From contig OX439043.1 of NCBI GenBank assembly GCA_949317995.1, positions 42,413,560-42,477,559 on the forward strand: a stretch of DNA of 64,000 nucleotides, read 5' to 3'. How positions within the stretch are numbered: position 1 is the first letter of the stretch; each line of letters starts with the position of its first letter. Shown one piece after another: positions 42,073 through 53,115 of the stretch. The DNA comes from Acholoe squamosa. Taxonomy: Eukaryota; Annelida; Polychaeta; Phyllodocida; Polynoidae. The translations under genes were made by a program, and so were the position numbers. The notes beneath the pieces were generated by a model. It saw only the letters and a list, made by a program, of their open reading frames with translations, ran no database searches and had not been told where the DNA came from.

Positions 42073-42220
42073 GTCCCCATGTCCCATGTCGATTTTAAGA
42101 AATTGCCATGTCTCCATGTCGATTTTAAGAAAAGTCCATGTCCCCATGTCGATTTTAAGAAAGGTTCATGTCACCATGTCACTAAGCCAAAAAAGGCCCA
42201 TGTCGCCATGTCAATTTTAG
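42073..42220. repeat. 30-bp tandem repeat, about 4.5 copies
   Basis: GATTTTAAGA recurs at 42091, 42121 and 42151, with diverged copies at 42181 and 42212. The unit contains CCATGTC and AGAAA. The 30-bp period keeps a reading frame open, but no domain results. Confidence 0.85.
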
Positions 42221-43900
42221 GGGTCTAGAGCCATATTGTTGGTTAGATTGATGACGTGACATCTTAAGCACATCCGGCCGTAGGCAATATCACACTTGAA
42301 CATAGCTAAGCTACTTCACAAGGATGAATGGTACTTAGCTAAGTAGATACCAGGGATGTGGGTGCCTATAGAGATGGTGCACTGGTTCTTCCTACCTTTA
42401 TAACAGATCATCTCAATTTTGTGGATCTTTTTCAAAGGTAAAATTGTAGATTTTCCAGATTTCTAGAGATTATGATATATATCATTAATAAAACAAGATT
42501 CATCGATCATTCAAATGATTGAGATAAGAAATAAAACAGCTTGCCTCAGTAGTATAGAATAAAAAGCCTTCATGCCCGCGAGGCTAAGGCTAAAGGATAT
42601 CATAAAGTAATTACTTCAATACATACAGACATAGCCTAGAGGTATTCAAGGTAGCATCTCACTGACGGGTTCAAAGCAAATTGGTAATGCTGTGCTATCT
42701 TATTTTCTATGAATTCCTGTTAGCAGTACCTGTCTAGCAGCCTAGTCTGGAAAAGTTTTCCCCAAAATGCTACTTTAATGAATGAAACAATGTTTCAAAG
42801 TTCATGAATTGAAGGAGAACATATATAAAATATGTCCTAACACCCATATACTGTGGTGACATCTACATAGATATACAGGTAAAGCCCTTAAATCTATGTC
42901 TCACTGAACCGAAGAACTGTCTATATTTGGAATAGCATGTACGTAGTCTTTTATGTGAGGGAGTGGTTCTCAGAACTGATCGGCCCGACGAGAAAATGAC
43001 GTATATGATGATATAAAGGCCCATTGATTCGTTTGCCATCTTACATGCACATGTTGTTCCCGCGAAAAATCACATCCAGTATAATTATGTAGTTGTGGAG
43101 AAAATATATCCAGTAATGGAATGAAAGGGTGTAATTTCGAATATAAAAGGCGTTATTCCACTGACAGAAGTTTCTACTACCATATCGCATGTGTTCAAAG
43201 ATGGTCCGACTTTTTAGAAATTGGATATACAGCCACCACTATAACCCCCTTGATCTGCAGCCGAACAAGTCTGTAAATAAATCTAATCATTCCCACGATC
43301 TGCCTTTTCTTTAACAAGCACGTCGGTTTTGGTTTGTACCCCTTTATTGGGTTTCTTCTGAGGCCAAAAAAAGTGTGTTATTTTGTTTGTTTTCTCATTT
43401 ACTGGGGGGGGCATCAGCAGGTATTTACTTGTCAAAGTCTCCAAAGATGTCACCCACAGCTATATACATGTACATGTATTACACACTGCATCAGAATGAG
43501 AAACTTGAGAAAGTACAACAGCTTGGCAGAAAGGACATTGCCTTATCTATTCCAGAATGACATCAAATAGGTGACATTCTATGAAATGAAACTATGATAA
43601 ACATGGGATTTGGGGACATTTGTCACAACATTTGATTATAACTGTGTGCAGATAATCGAATCAAAGGTAGTGCTGCTACCTGGTGTGGATTCAACATCCA
43701 AGTATCTAAACATATTGATGTTTAAATCTAAACACCTATTATTCAGCTGTCTCAACTCTAAACATCTAAACATGTTTAGCGTAAATGTTTCTGTAGTTAG
43801 AATAAAAGTGTTCATTTCCTAAATGTGTAGTCAGTGAGACACCTAACTGACCTATATGTTTAGGTTTTAGACGTGTTTAGACCTAAACATGTTTAAAATC
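42221..43900. other. Unassigned DNA
   Basis: No gene is supported. Near 43700-43910, TAAACAT/ATGTTTA words recur in both orientations, suggesting a decayed inverted-repeat element. Confidence 0.45.
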
Positions 43901-44098
43901 TAAACATCATTTTTGCAGTGTAGAACTAAAGCCAAGGTGGGGCTTATAGAATGTGCCCAAAATCAGGGTGCCGCTTATTGGGGAGTATATTTGATCCTAT
44001 AGAACAGTCTAAAACCTTCACTTATCAAGCCTTGGGTGTGGCTTATAGCCTCTCCTAAAGTCGACGGTGCGGCTTACACGAGGGTGCGGCTTATACTG

Positions 44099-44154
<56 letters not shown>
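43901..44154 (+). repeat. GCGGCTTATA-motif remnant plus (TA)n
   Basis: GGTGSGGCTTATA words recur at about 43937, 43970, 44036, 44070 and 44090, followed by an about 50-bp (TA)n tract. It resembles 14535-14720 in reverse orientation. Probably a decayed DNA transposon. Confidence 0.45.
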
Positions 44155-44159
<5 letters not shown>

Positions 44160-44718
44160 ACATTGATGAAGAGATAACTCAAGAACCCATAGATACAATT
44201 TATATATCTTTATTGCTTGGGCTTAACAATTGATGTTTCATCATGAACAATACTTCTCGCTTGGCTAATGAGACGATACACATTTTCATTGTGAGAGATT
44301 CCATACTCAACTTACAATATAATTAATAAGTCCTTCCGTCCCGTGATGATGATCTCCATCGTGCACTCCAGTATTACCATAGGAAGTCTATGGTTCCAGG
44401 CTTGGCATGCCTATAATTATCATTAGTCAATCTATTGAGTGCATCATAATGCTGCATGGCTATAATATTGTATACCAGAAGGTGGCGCTGCACAACCTAC
44501 GTCTGAGCTGGATGATGGTAAGGGCTGCTACTGGTTCTTCAAATGGGGATATGGATATCCTGTCCCATGGGCTTGCTGGGTCTGGTTCATACTGGAATGA
44601 ACTGGTCTATGGACCTCACTATCGAATGGCTATCCTGCATAATGGATATCCTGCGTAATGGTTATTCCTTGTATACTCTTTATTATATATTATGCATTCT
44701 GGACTGTTAGTGGTATGG

Positions 44719-44838
44719 CAGGGGCGTAGGAAAAGGGGGGGCCAGGGGGGCCTGGCCCCCCCAATAATGAAGAGGTTCCCTATATAAGCCTATATAAAAA
44801 TATAGCGGGCCCCCCCAACCGAGACCCCTGGGCCCCTG
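44719..44838 (+). mobile_element. 120-bp MITE, CAGGGGCGTAGG family, 5-bp TSD
   Basis: Starts CAGGGGCGTAGGAAAAGG and ends GGGCCCCTG; flanked by TATGG on both sides (44714-44718 and 44839-44843). The related copy at 52671-53019 shares the start and also has a 5-bp duplication. G/C homopolymer blocks fill the interior. Confidence 0.75.
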
Positions 44839-45114
44839 TATGGTCTGCATATAGTTTTTTTAATGGGGTCTAATTGTACAGAAAGGTGAAATATAGGTGG
44901 TTAATAAGTGGTGGCGATAATTATATAGAGATTATTATATGGTGGGATTTCTAATGAATTTGATGTATGTATTATGCTGACACACTCGAGGCAATGATGT
45001 TGTGACGTACTCTTATTCTGTGACAAAAGGAGTGAGATTAATACCCTGCCTGCACCCCCTGAGCTGATATATCCTGATTCAATGACCTGGCAAACAATTC
45101 CATCTTAATCCTTG

Positions 45115-45279
45115 CAGTGGCGGATTTAGAAGGGGACGCGGGGGGGGGGCGCCCCTCTTCCCCAGTACTTAAGAATTTAATTAAATATTTTGGACCCCAA
45201 AATTTGCTCAAAAATAGGGGGTGCGCCCCCTTCTTTAGGGCCGTTCCCCCTCCTTTTCCAAATCCTGGATCCGCCACTG
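45115..45279 (+). mobile_element. hAT-type MITE, CAGTGGCGGATTTAG family, copy 1
   Basis: 165 bp with CAGTGGCGGATTTAG and CTGGATCCGCCACTG ends, about 80% similar to 54873-55030. The expected 8-bp duplication is not visible at this copy, so it is decayed or chimeric. Confidence 0.75.
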
Positions 45280-46084
45280 CCTGGGGTATAGCCTTTGAGC
45301 CTAAGGAATATGTTAAAGGGGTCTTGCGTCCTTTGAGATGGGATGGTAATCTAGAGGTACATGTTGTCTATGTAGTGGTAGATATCTGGATATCTGATCA
45401 CCCTGGTTAATCACATATATAAGCAAATGTCAATGAGCATAAGATATTTTTGTATCATATGCACCTATAAGGCATTGTTGAATTACGGACAGGGCTAACC
45501 AAGGTAAATACGATGCAAAAATATCACATGGGAATTGACATTTAATTGCATTTATGTCATGGCCTATAGAGTGGGCCTTTTTTACTCATTTTCAATGTGT
45601 CTGCGTTTTGTTTACATCCGCCATATTGGATTTTGAACAGACATGGAATACGAGCACATTGTATTACATCCCCCAATTGAATATGGCGGTTCTAGTACTA
45701 ATTTATAATGACATTTGTATTAGCAATGACATACGATTATCTGTCTTACCTAATGAGAGAGGAGCTTGTAAATAATCACTTTGTCATTTGTTATTGATTA
45801 CACCCTAATGATAAGCTATTACTATCTGATAATTGTATCATTAGTATTGTGGATGCTCCCTTCAAGGTCAACATCATCTAAAGCTGATGTCAAAATGTAT
45901 AATGAGATAATATAATGAAAATCTTACTCTTATCATTACTATTGTTATCATTATTGTTATTGTTATCATTATTATTAATATAGCCATTGTAGACTTCAAC
46001 CACCTTGCTGAGTGTGATTAGTCGGTGTATGCCCTCTGTATGCCTCCTTTCACCCAATGGATATGCAGCAGGTAGAGCACTCCC
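45280..46084. other. Unassigned DNA with a low-complexity tract
   Basis: No gene is supported. A TTATTGTTATCATTATT-type tract occupies about 45930-45985. Confidence 0.5.
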
Positions 46085-46091
46085 CTAACCT

Positions 46092-47747
46092 GTGTATCTT
46101 TCCCCCACCCCCATTACTGCCACCTGGGGTGACCTCACCTTAATGCTCATACATAGCATTTGCATGATTATCAATACTGCATGGTCTCTACTAGATGGCC
46201 CTTTACTGATACAACCCCATATCACTCTGGTAACTGCTGACTTGATCAGCTGTAAGTATTGTATTGATAATGTATATAGTTTAAAGGCCTCCCCCCTATT
46301 GCTGCAGTTGCATACAGGCGAGGCTAATGTAATTAATCATGTCAGAAATAGTCTATCAAAACATAAAGGCATAAAGATAGTTGGCCATAATATCAGAAGC
46401 TTAATGTGTAATCTTCCTGAGGTGAAAGTGAATTTTGTGGACGCTGACATACTTTGCTTATGTGAGAGTTGGTTAGATGATCGCAGTGATGGAAGTTTAA
46501 TCAGTGTAATAGACAAAAAAGAATTCAGATTAGACAGACTGGCTAAATGCTATGGTGGGCTTATCACTTATGTAAGTAGTTACTTCAGCCCCTAAACTAG
46601 GGTACTACATGAATACTGTAAAATGGAAAAGGATATTGAGATACTAACAATTCGAATAGAGAAACCAGACTATAGAAATATGCACATAGTATATGTTTAC
46701 AGGCCACCTCATGAGACTGACCTGCCCAATGGTGTTAAGATATTACAGGACCTACTTGAAAGTATTAAGTCAGAAGATTTTGAACTCTGGGTATTGGGTG
46801 ATCTCAATATTGACTTCTGGAAACGGAATGAGAATGACACCAAACGGATAATTGATTTATGCAAAGAAACTGGATTAAAATCACTTATAAGCGATGTCAC
46901 AAGCCCAAACCCCCGAGGAGGCCCTAGAAGTTCCATAGACTATATACTTACAGATTGTCCCATAATGTCTGTCCATGGTATTCTATGGGCCTTGATATCT
47001 GATCATTACCCCACCTATGCGGTCAGAAAAAAGGATAGGGAAGTCAATGAGATTTGCTCGTTTAAGGGTAGATCTTACAAGCACTGCTCCAGAGAAGACC
47101 TACATGAACACTTATGTGATTATGACTGGAATGACTTCTTCGACAGCACTGACCCAGAATATCAGTGGGATATCATGACTGCTGCTATACTCGAGTACCT
47201 GGACTATACTTGTCCTCTCAGAGAGATTCACCTTAAGAAGAAGGACTCAGAGTACTGCACAAGTGAGATTATTGAGACCATTAATGCAAGGCATGAGTTG
47301 CTATACAACCACTCTATAACTGGCAACCTGGTCAACCTGTGTGGGGCACGGCTTCTCACTCACAAAATACAACGTCAACAATTACATGCTAAGGCTGCTG
47401 GTACCCTACACACACTAGTTGATTGCAGTACCGACCCTCACAGGTTCTGGCGAGAACTACGGGCTATCATTGATCCCAAGTCGAAACTAAGTCACATATC
47501 ACTCATCGATAATGGCACACCAGTCCCGCCTGATGATGTGGCGGACTTCATTAATGATTACTTTGCATCTATTGGTGAAAAACTATATAACAGTATCATT
47601 GCTGGACATCCACTCACAGCAGAGGTTGCTGGTGAAATGCCCATTGACTACTACAACCTAGATGGCCTTGACAACCTTGATATTAATGACAAAGTGGCAC
47701 ACCTAATGACAAAGTGGCACACCTCATCCAGCACATATAAGTGTTGA
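46092..47747 (+). pseudogene. LINE endonuclease region, broken
   Basis: One frame runs 46092-47747 with an in-frame TAA at 46593-46595. Endonuclease landmarks: GHNIRSL, DILCLCESWLDD, VYRPPHE, VLGDLNIDFW, SIDYIL and the SDHYPTYAV motif. These supply the Asn, Glu, Asp and His residues expected of an APE-like endonuclease that nicks target DNA. The frame is lost at a 20-bp tandem duplication at 47684-47723. The frame continues shifted after it. Confidence 0.85.
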
Positions 47748-47749
47748 TA

Positions 47750-49105
47750 AGTCGTCAGGCATTGACAATCTGAGTAGCAAGATCTTGAAGGATGCAATGT
47801 CTCTAATCGTAGATCATGTTGTTATCATGTTTAAAAACTCTGTTGCTCAAGGCATTTTCCCACACTCCTGGGCATCTGACCTTATTGTACCTATACCTTA
47901 AAAAGGGGACCTGACTAACATAAAAAACTGGCGTCCCATTACTCTCCTGCCGCTACCCTGGAAGCTCCTGGAGAAGTTAATACACAAGCTGATAATGAAC
48001 CATCTAGAGGCTAACAATTTATTACATAGACATCAATATGGTTTCAGGTCCGGTCTTGGCACATCCGATGCAGCTGCCAAGGTACTTAATGACCTTTATG
48101 AGGCCAGAGATGAGCAACTCGCCACTGTAGGGTGTTTTATCAACTACACCAAAGCGTTTGATAGCATACATCATGTGACTCTGCAAAATAAGGTCAGTCT
48201 CCTGAGAATCCCCGCAGTCATCAAGAACTGGATTAAAGCATACCTAGCCAACAGAAGCCATCGAACCATAGCCGATGGGAAGCTGTCAAGCAGGTCTGAT
48301 GTCAGGTTTGGCGTCCCCCAGGGATCCACCATTGGTCCCTTATTATTTGTTATATTTATTAATGACCTGTGCAAAATTCTGAGACACTGTAAGGCTGTCC
48401 TCTATGCCGATGACCTATTTCTATACCTGAGTGGTAAATCACAAGCTGATATTGAGACTCTCCTGCAGGAGGACCTACATGCCGTTGATGAGTGGTGTAT
48501 CAAGAACTATCTCACCATTAATACTGAAAAAAAGTAATATGTGACACGATCTGTGAAAATGGGTCTTAGTGCAGGGGGTTCTAATACCCCTTCTCCCAGT
48601 GCATGTCACATATAATGCATTTCTACAGTAGAAGGAACCTGCCTGAACCTGTTCTATACATGGGGCCCATTGTCCTCCCGGTCGCTACCTCCTACACCTA
48701 CTTAGGGGTAGAGCTGGATGGACTGCTGACCGTTATTCCCCAAGTAAACAAACTCAAGAAGTATATAATAAACTGTTTACACTAGCCAAATTAAGGGACT
48801 TCCTGAGTGAGTTAGAGTGCATGACTGTCTACAAGTCAACAATCACCCCACGCCTCAACTATTGCAGTCACTACCTAGGTGGTGCACCAGTGGATAAACT
48901 TTTGAAGTTACAAAGACTGCAGAACCGTGCAATCACGATCTGCTACAGACTACAGATTAGGGGCAACAGCATAGCAGATTTATATCATTTGGCTAAACTG
49001 GACATGCTTGAAACGCGCAGAGACCGTCAACTGTTGGCTCACATCTGGAAGCGTGCTCAGGATAATAATCTAATCGAGCGTGAAACAAGAATGTTCACGA
49101 GGTGA
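47750..49105 (+). pseudogene. LINE reverse transcriptase region, broken
   Basis: Coding signal resumes near 47750 (KSSGIDNLSSKILKD-type text), is stopped by TAA at 47899-47901, and continues in the same frame through HQYGFRSG, INYTKAFDSIHHV, GVPQGSTIGPLLF and the catalytic YADD (about 48400-48411). It is interrupted by the 69-bp element at 48541-48609, resumes after it (MHFYSRRN), and its C-terminal part near 48821-49105 (RLNYCSHYLGG, LQNRA) is in another frame. It is non-functional. Confidence 0.85.
48541..48609 (-). mobile_element. 69-bp micro-element, copy 3, inside the LINE
   Basis: Starts GTGACACGATCTG and ends GCATGTCAC, exactly 69 bp. Its reverse complement aligns with copies 1 and 2 (shared CTGCACTAAG). 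It is flanked by ATAT on both sides (48537-48540 and 48610-48613), a 4-bp target duplication. It splits the LINE reverse transcriptase; the family-typical text continues directly after it, which independently supports insertion. Confidence 0.88.
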
Positions 49106-49535
49106 CCTAAAAGTCAGACTAAAATTACATTGAGTAAGAAGTGCCTTCTACCAGCGGAGTTCATTATACCACGGCATTAAACTATGGGACAAATTGCCTA
49201 CAGACATATACAGAAGATCACTGACAAAGACCTGTTTAAGTTTATTAGGGACCTTATGTGATTGCAGAGCCCCTAGCACACCATGCTTATTCTCAATTAT
49301 TGGACTGTCCATATTTATAACCTGTATGAACAATGCATACCTTGTAAAGAGCATCCCATGTTGGACACTTAGTATATGACTTTATCATGTTACTTATTGG
49401 TTACCTTATTTATTGTCTCTTTGAAGTGAAATATACTATTGTTATTACATCATCCACTCCGGTCAATGTGCATGGAAGAACACCGCATGCAGGAGCGACA
49501 ATGTGCAATAAACATAATCAGTCAATCAATCAAAG

Positions 49536-50756
49536 AAAGGATGACACTAACAATGACACGTACACTTACACGTAGGTAAAACAGACATATATTGTCTTTA
49601 TATAGGGCTACTATTATAATGTTTTATGAAGAGTGAACGTTGTCTATGTCAGTGAATTCGAATACCTAATTATGACCAGGAGGGTAGCCCATAAAGAACT
49701 GAGTGAAATAAGAATGTATTTTCCCACGATGAAATAAGAAAAATAAGAACTTAGAATTTTACTTCCTCAATGAAATGAGCCCTCCCCTACCAATTTGGGC
49801 GGGTACCCCGTACATTGCTTCATGGATGAAATAACTTACGTTAGTAGAGCCTTATTTCATCTATTTCACGCTATTTTAAATTGAAACGAATAACCTCCAT
49901 AAGGGTGGGAATGGAGACGTATGCCATGCAATTACAGCGGAGTAGTAACACCAATAAGCCATCTCAAACATGAACCCACTCTAAATGATTCCAAGCAGCG
50001 ACAGATAATGCATTTTCTCTTTCCTTATTTACAGCGCCTGGTTATGGATGCAGGATAGTATCTTGTACAATGGAAAAGAGAGGTTACACTCTACACAGAG
50101 CCAGAGAGTCCACGCCGTTAAAGAAGTATTCCTTTGACCAAGCTTTTCTCCATTCATGTGCTTATTATGATTTAGTGTTTAAGAATGATGTCTGAATAGT
50201 CATCATTCCAGAATACTTTATTTGTCGGCAAAATCTTGCATGTTTACGTACACGTGATGCATCCACTGAGGAATTCCTGTGTGAAAATTCATACAACACC
50301 CACGCTGCTCCACAGCTAATAAACTACCTGTGCATGTGAAGTAATCACATCGTTTTCTCATCAACGTGTCAAACAGCAAATTCCGTCCACGCAGAATACA
50401 ACTACACTATGAGGACGGGTAAGGCGTATTGGTTTTGAAGGTGTATTTTCCCACGATTTGATTATGCAAAGTTCTTAATGACTCACATAGGAATATCCCC
50501 GAATCCCACAATTTACGTTAATTTTCTTTAATTCACCAAGCCAAATTTCTGAAAATTGTCCTTTTTGATACTGTTTACATCTTATATTACATTGGGGTAT
50601 CCTTTTGGCCTAGAGGCTCAGCGCCAAATGTAACCATAACATACATTTAACAAAATTTGAAATAATGCGGCGTTTCGTGGACGCCAGTGTCGGTAATGCA
50701 GCTTCAATTATATATACACTCAATTACTTGCCAATTCATCATAAATCATTTCTGGA
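49536..50756. other. Unassigned DNA
   Basis: No gene is supported. Confidence 0.5.
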
Positions 50757-50978
50757 AAGGTCGAATCCCACATGGCCAAAAATGGCTGAAATATCTCTGC
50801 GATTTAGTCCCTTGCGTTGCATGGCCCTTGTGGGGGCCATAAAACGCAAGGATTGACCAACTCATTCCGAATCCCACAGTGGTAAGTAGGGTCAAGTTTG
50901 CAATAGTCTTTGCATTTTATGGCCTCAACAAGGGCCATATAACGCAAGGGACAAAATCGCCATGTGGGATTCGACCTT
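50757..50978. repeat. Long imperfect hairpin / foldback, 222 bp
   Basis: Outer arms AAGGTCGAATCCCACATGG (50757-50775) and its reverse complement (50960-50978) are exact. Inner arms about 50799-50850 and 50910-50960 also pair, sharing TCCCTTGCGTT and ATGGCCCTTGT. A non-autonomous foldback is likely. Confidence 0.8.
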
Positions 50979-51473
50979 TAAAGAAGGTAATGAATTTTTC
51001 TCTCCTTTGTCTCCCTCCTTCGTTCTAAATAAAAAAAGGCTAACTTTGCTGATATCACATTTCCCTCCCCGAGTATTCTGCAAACAAGCAGCCTGCAAGG
51101 GATAAGATTGCGATAATGACTTAATCAAGGATTCACTTATTTATTATTTCTTGTGTGTGTGTTTTTTTTTTGTATGAATTGCTTCGTTTTGGTGTTTAAA
51201 GAGCCATAAACAGGCCAGAGTAAGAGGGTGTAATTGGAAGAGGAGAAACGTCATTCATCATCGTGACTAGGAGGAAGTCCCCATGTGGTTTGTAGGAAAT
51301 CACCCTGAACATAATGCACATATATGTCATGCCTAAAGGAAATGCCATGGATGATCTTTACACCTGGGGTCTTTACATAATTCATACTATAATAATGCAG
51401 TAACATTAGGTCCATACATTGAAGAAGATAACTGGCAGTGTCATTACAATATAAGGCCTTTAAAAAAAGGGTT
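50979..51473. other. Unassigned DNA
   Basis: No gene is supported. Confidence 0.5.
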
Positions 51474-51850
51474 TGTTTCCAGTTATCCGACCGACCTTAG
51501 CAAAACAGGGATGGTCATGGATTTTTTTTATTTTGTGAATTTTTAATATTTTTTGGTAATTTTAGGCATTTTTCCCGTGATTTTCATAATTTTTTTCATT
51601 AGTTTTTCGTGGAGCTGATCTACGTCCTTATCTATTGGTATACAGTTTATAACGGCCAGTAACATTCATTCATATTTTTTACATGAGCTTCACATTCCTT
51701 GTGTTTTTCATAACTCTACTGTAAAATCATAGAATCCAACATGTCTGCCCATACATTTCTATACAAAATCAAAAAAGAAAAATTAAAAAAAAAAAAGAAA
51801 AAAAATCCGACCTACCAACTCTAGATATTTGAGGCATGTAACTGGAAACA
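51474..51850. mobile_element. T-rich MITE-like element with short terminal inverted repeats
   Basis: TGTTTCCAGTTA (51474-51485) and TAACTGGAAACA (51839-51850) are exact 12-bp inverted repeats. ATCCGACC lies near both ends in direct orientation. The interior is T- then A-rich. No coding. Target duplication not evident. Confidence 0.55.
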
Positions 51851-52670
51851 CAACTTTATTTTTTTGGGCCTAAGCTCCATCTAAAAGAACAGGACCTATC
51901 TGCGCGAACTAATCATTTATCCTTACTGACGTCACTGACGGTTGTTACACTTGAACGGAGCTTCATTTAGGTTAAGGGCAGGGAGGTGTTCCTAATGTCC
52001 CAGAGTGAGAGTAATGAGGTCCCTGACATGGGGCAGGTGTGGATGACACAGTCATCCCTCACCAGTGTCCTAGCAGATGCCTGGAACCTATTTCAGTATC
52101 CCTGCCAAGAACATGAAACCATGATGTGCCACTCATAGTTACTTCTATTATTGCCTGAACTGCTACGACTGCTCTACCAAATCCCAACTGATGGACACAT
52201 GAACATCAATCTTAGGGAGGGATCACTAACGACAGCAGGCACCACCACTAAGATCATCTTTTCGTCATCGATTTCTGAGATCGTCACTTATACTGAAATA
52301 GGGCCTGATTGATTAGGATTGTGATGCTTTCAACTTGGTAGTAATGTTTATCAGCAAATCTGGAAAGGACATACTGTCAGCTTTAGCGTGTTATTAATAT
52401 GTACTCTTGGTACTTCAACATATCCAAATCTTTGCAGCAGTAACCTACTATCTGGACACTTGCAGTAGAGCATGATCTAGCTATTGTGAGAGCACATCAC
52501 TAGCCGCGACAACTCATTAGTTTTAGCCTGGTTCTTGAATTTATATTCTTGATGTTATCACTTTGAAATCCAAAGGATGGATGGATACGAAACAAATCGA
52601 GCACTATAAACAACGACAATATTGGCTCTCCTGTGCCTGCATGTAGACCATTTAGCACTGGTGAACATAA
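51851..52670. other. Unassigned DNA
   Basis: No gene is supported. Confidence 0.5.
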
Positions 52671-53019
52671 CAGGGGCGTAGGAAAAGGGGGGGGGGGCAG
52701 GGAGGCCTGGGCCCCCCCCAATCATAAAGGAGGGGGGGGCCTGATTATGTCTGGGCCCCCCTAAAAAATTTACCAAGAAGTCATAATGAAATGGAAAAGC
52801 AGCTAAAACATTCCATCCCAAATTAGATTAATATGTTTAAGGGATAGGGAAAATGGAGCCCTGAGCCTCAAATCAGATCTAAAATTCACCAAAAATACTT
52901 TTCTATTAAATTCTTTTATGGGTATGTATAGGCATCATCGCGCTCGAGCTGATAATTCAAGGTGTTCAAATTGGGACCCCGCTAGCCCCCCCAATGAAGA
53001 TTTGCTTCCTACGCCTCTG
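52671..53019 (+). mobile_element. 349-bp MITE, CAGGGGCGTAGG family, 5-bp TSD
   Basis: Starts CAGGGGCGTAGGAAAAGG and ends CTTCCTACGCCTCTG, a 14-15-bp inverted terminus. CATAA flanks both sides (52666-52670 and 53020-53024). It shares start and duplication length with 44719-44838. No coding. Confidence 0.82.
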
Positions 53020-53023
53020 CATA

Positions 53024-53115
53024 ATACCTATAGTCCACTGGGCCTCTTCTGCCAATTTTGGCCATACATTCCCTAAACAAAAGTCGGCCGAAGAGGCCTA
53101 GTGGACTATAGGTAT
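53024..53115. repeat. 92-nt hairpin, 30-bp arms, 32-nt loop
   Basis: Arms 53024-53053 and 53086-53115 are reverse complements at 28 of 30 positions. The geometry resembles a pre-miRNA or a micro-foldback. It directly follows the MITE at 52671-53019. Confidence 0.75.

Larger units (their letters stand above)
46085..49535 (+). mobile_element. Decayed APE-type LINE (CR1/L2-like)
   Basis: An apurinic-like endonuclease is followed by a reverse transcriptase on one strand, ending in AATAAACATAATCAGTCAAT and a short TCAA repeat, typical of Jockey-superfamily CR1/L2 LINE tails. There are several stops and shifts, an internal 20-bp tandem duplication (47684-47723) and an inserted 69-bp element (48541-48609). 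The 5' boundary and ORF1 are not seen, so it is probably 5'-truncated. The clade is uncertain. Confidence 0.85.

Noticed and set aside
45038-45410. Similar short proteins here and at 54822-55053
   Set aside because: The similarity comes from two copies of a non-coding hAT MITE read on both strands.
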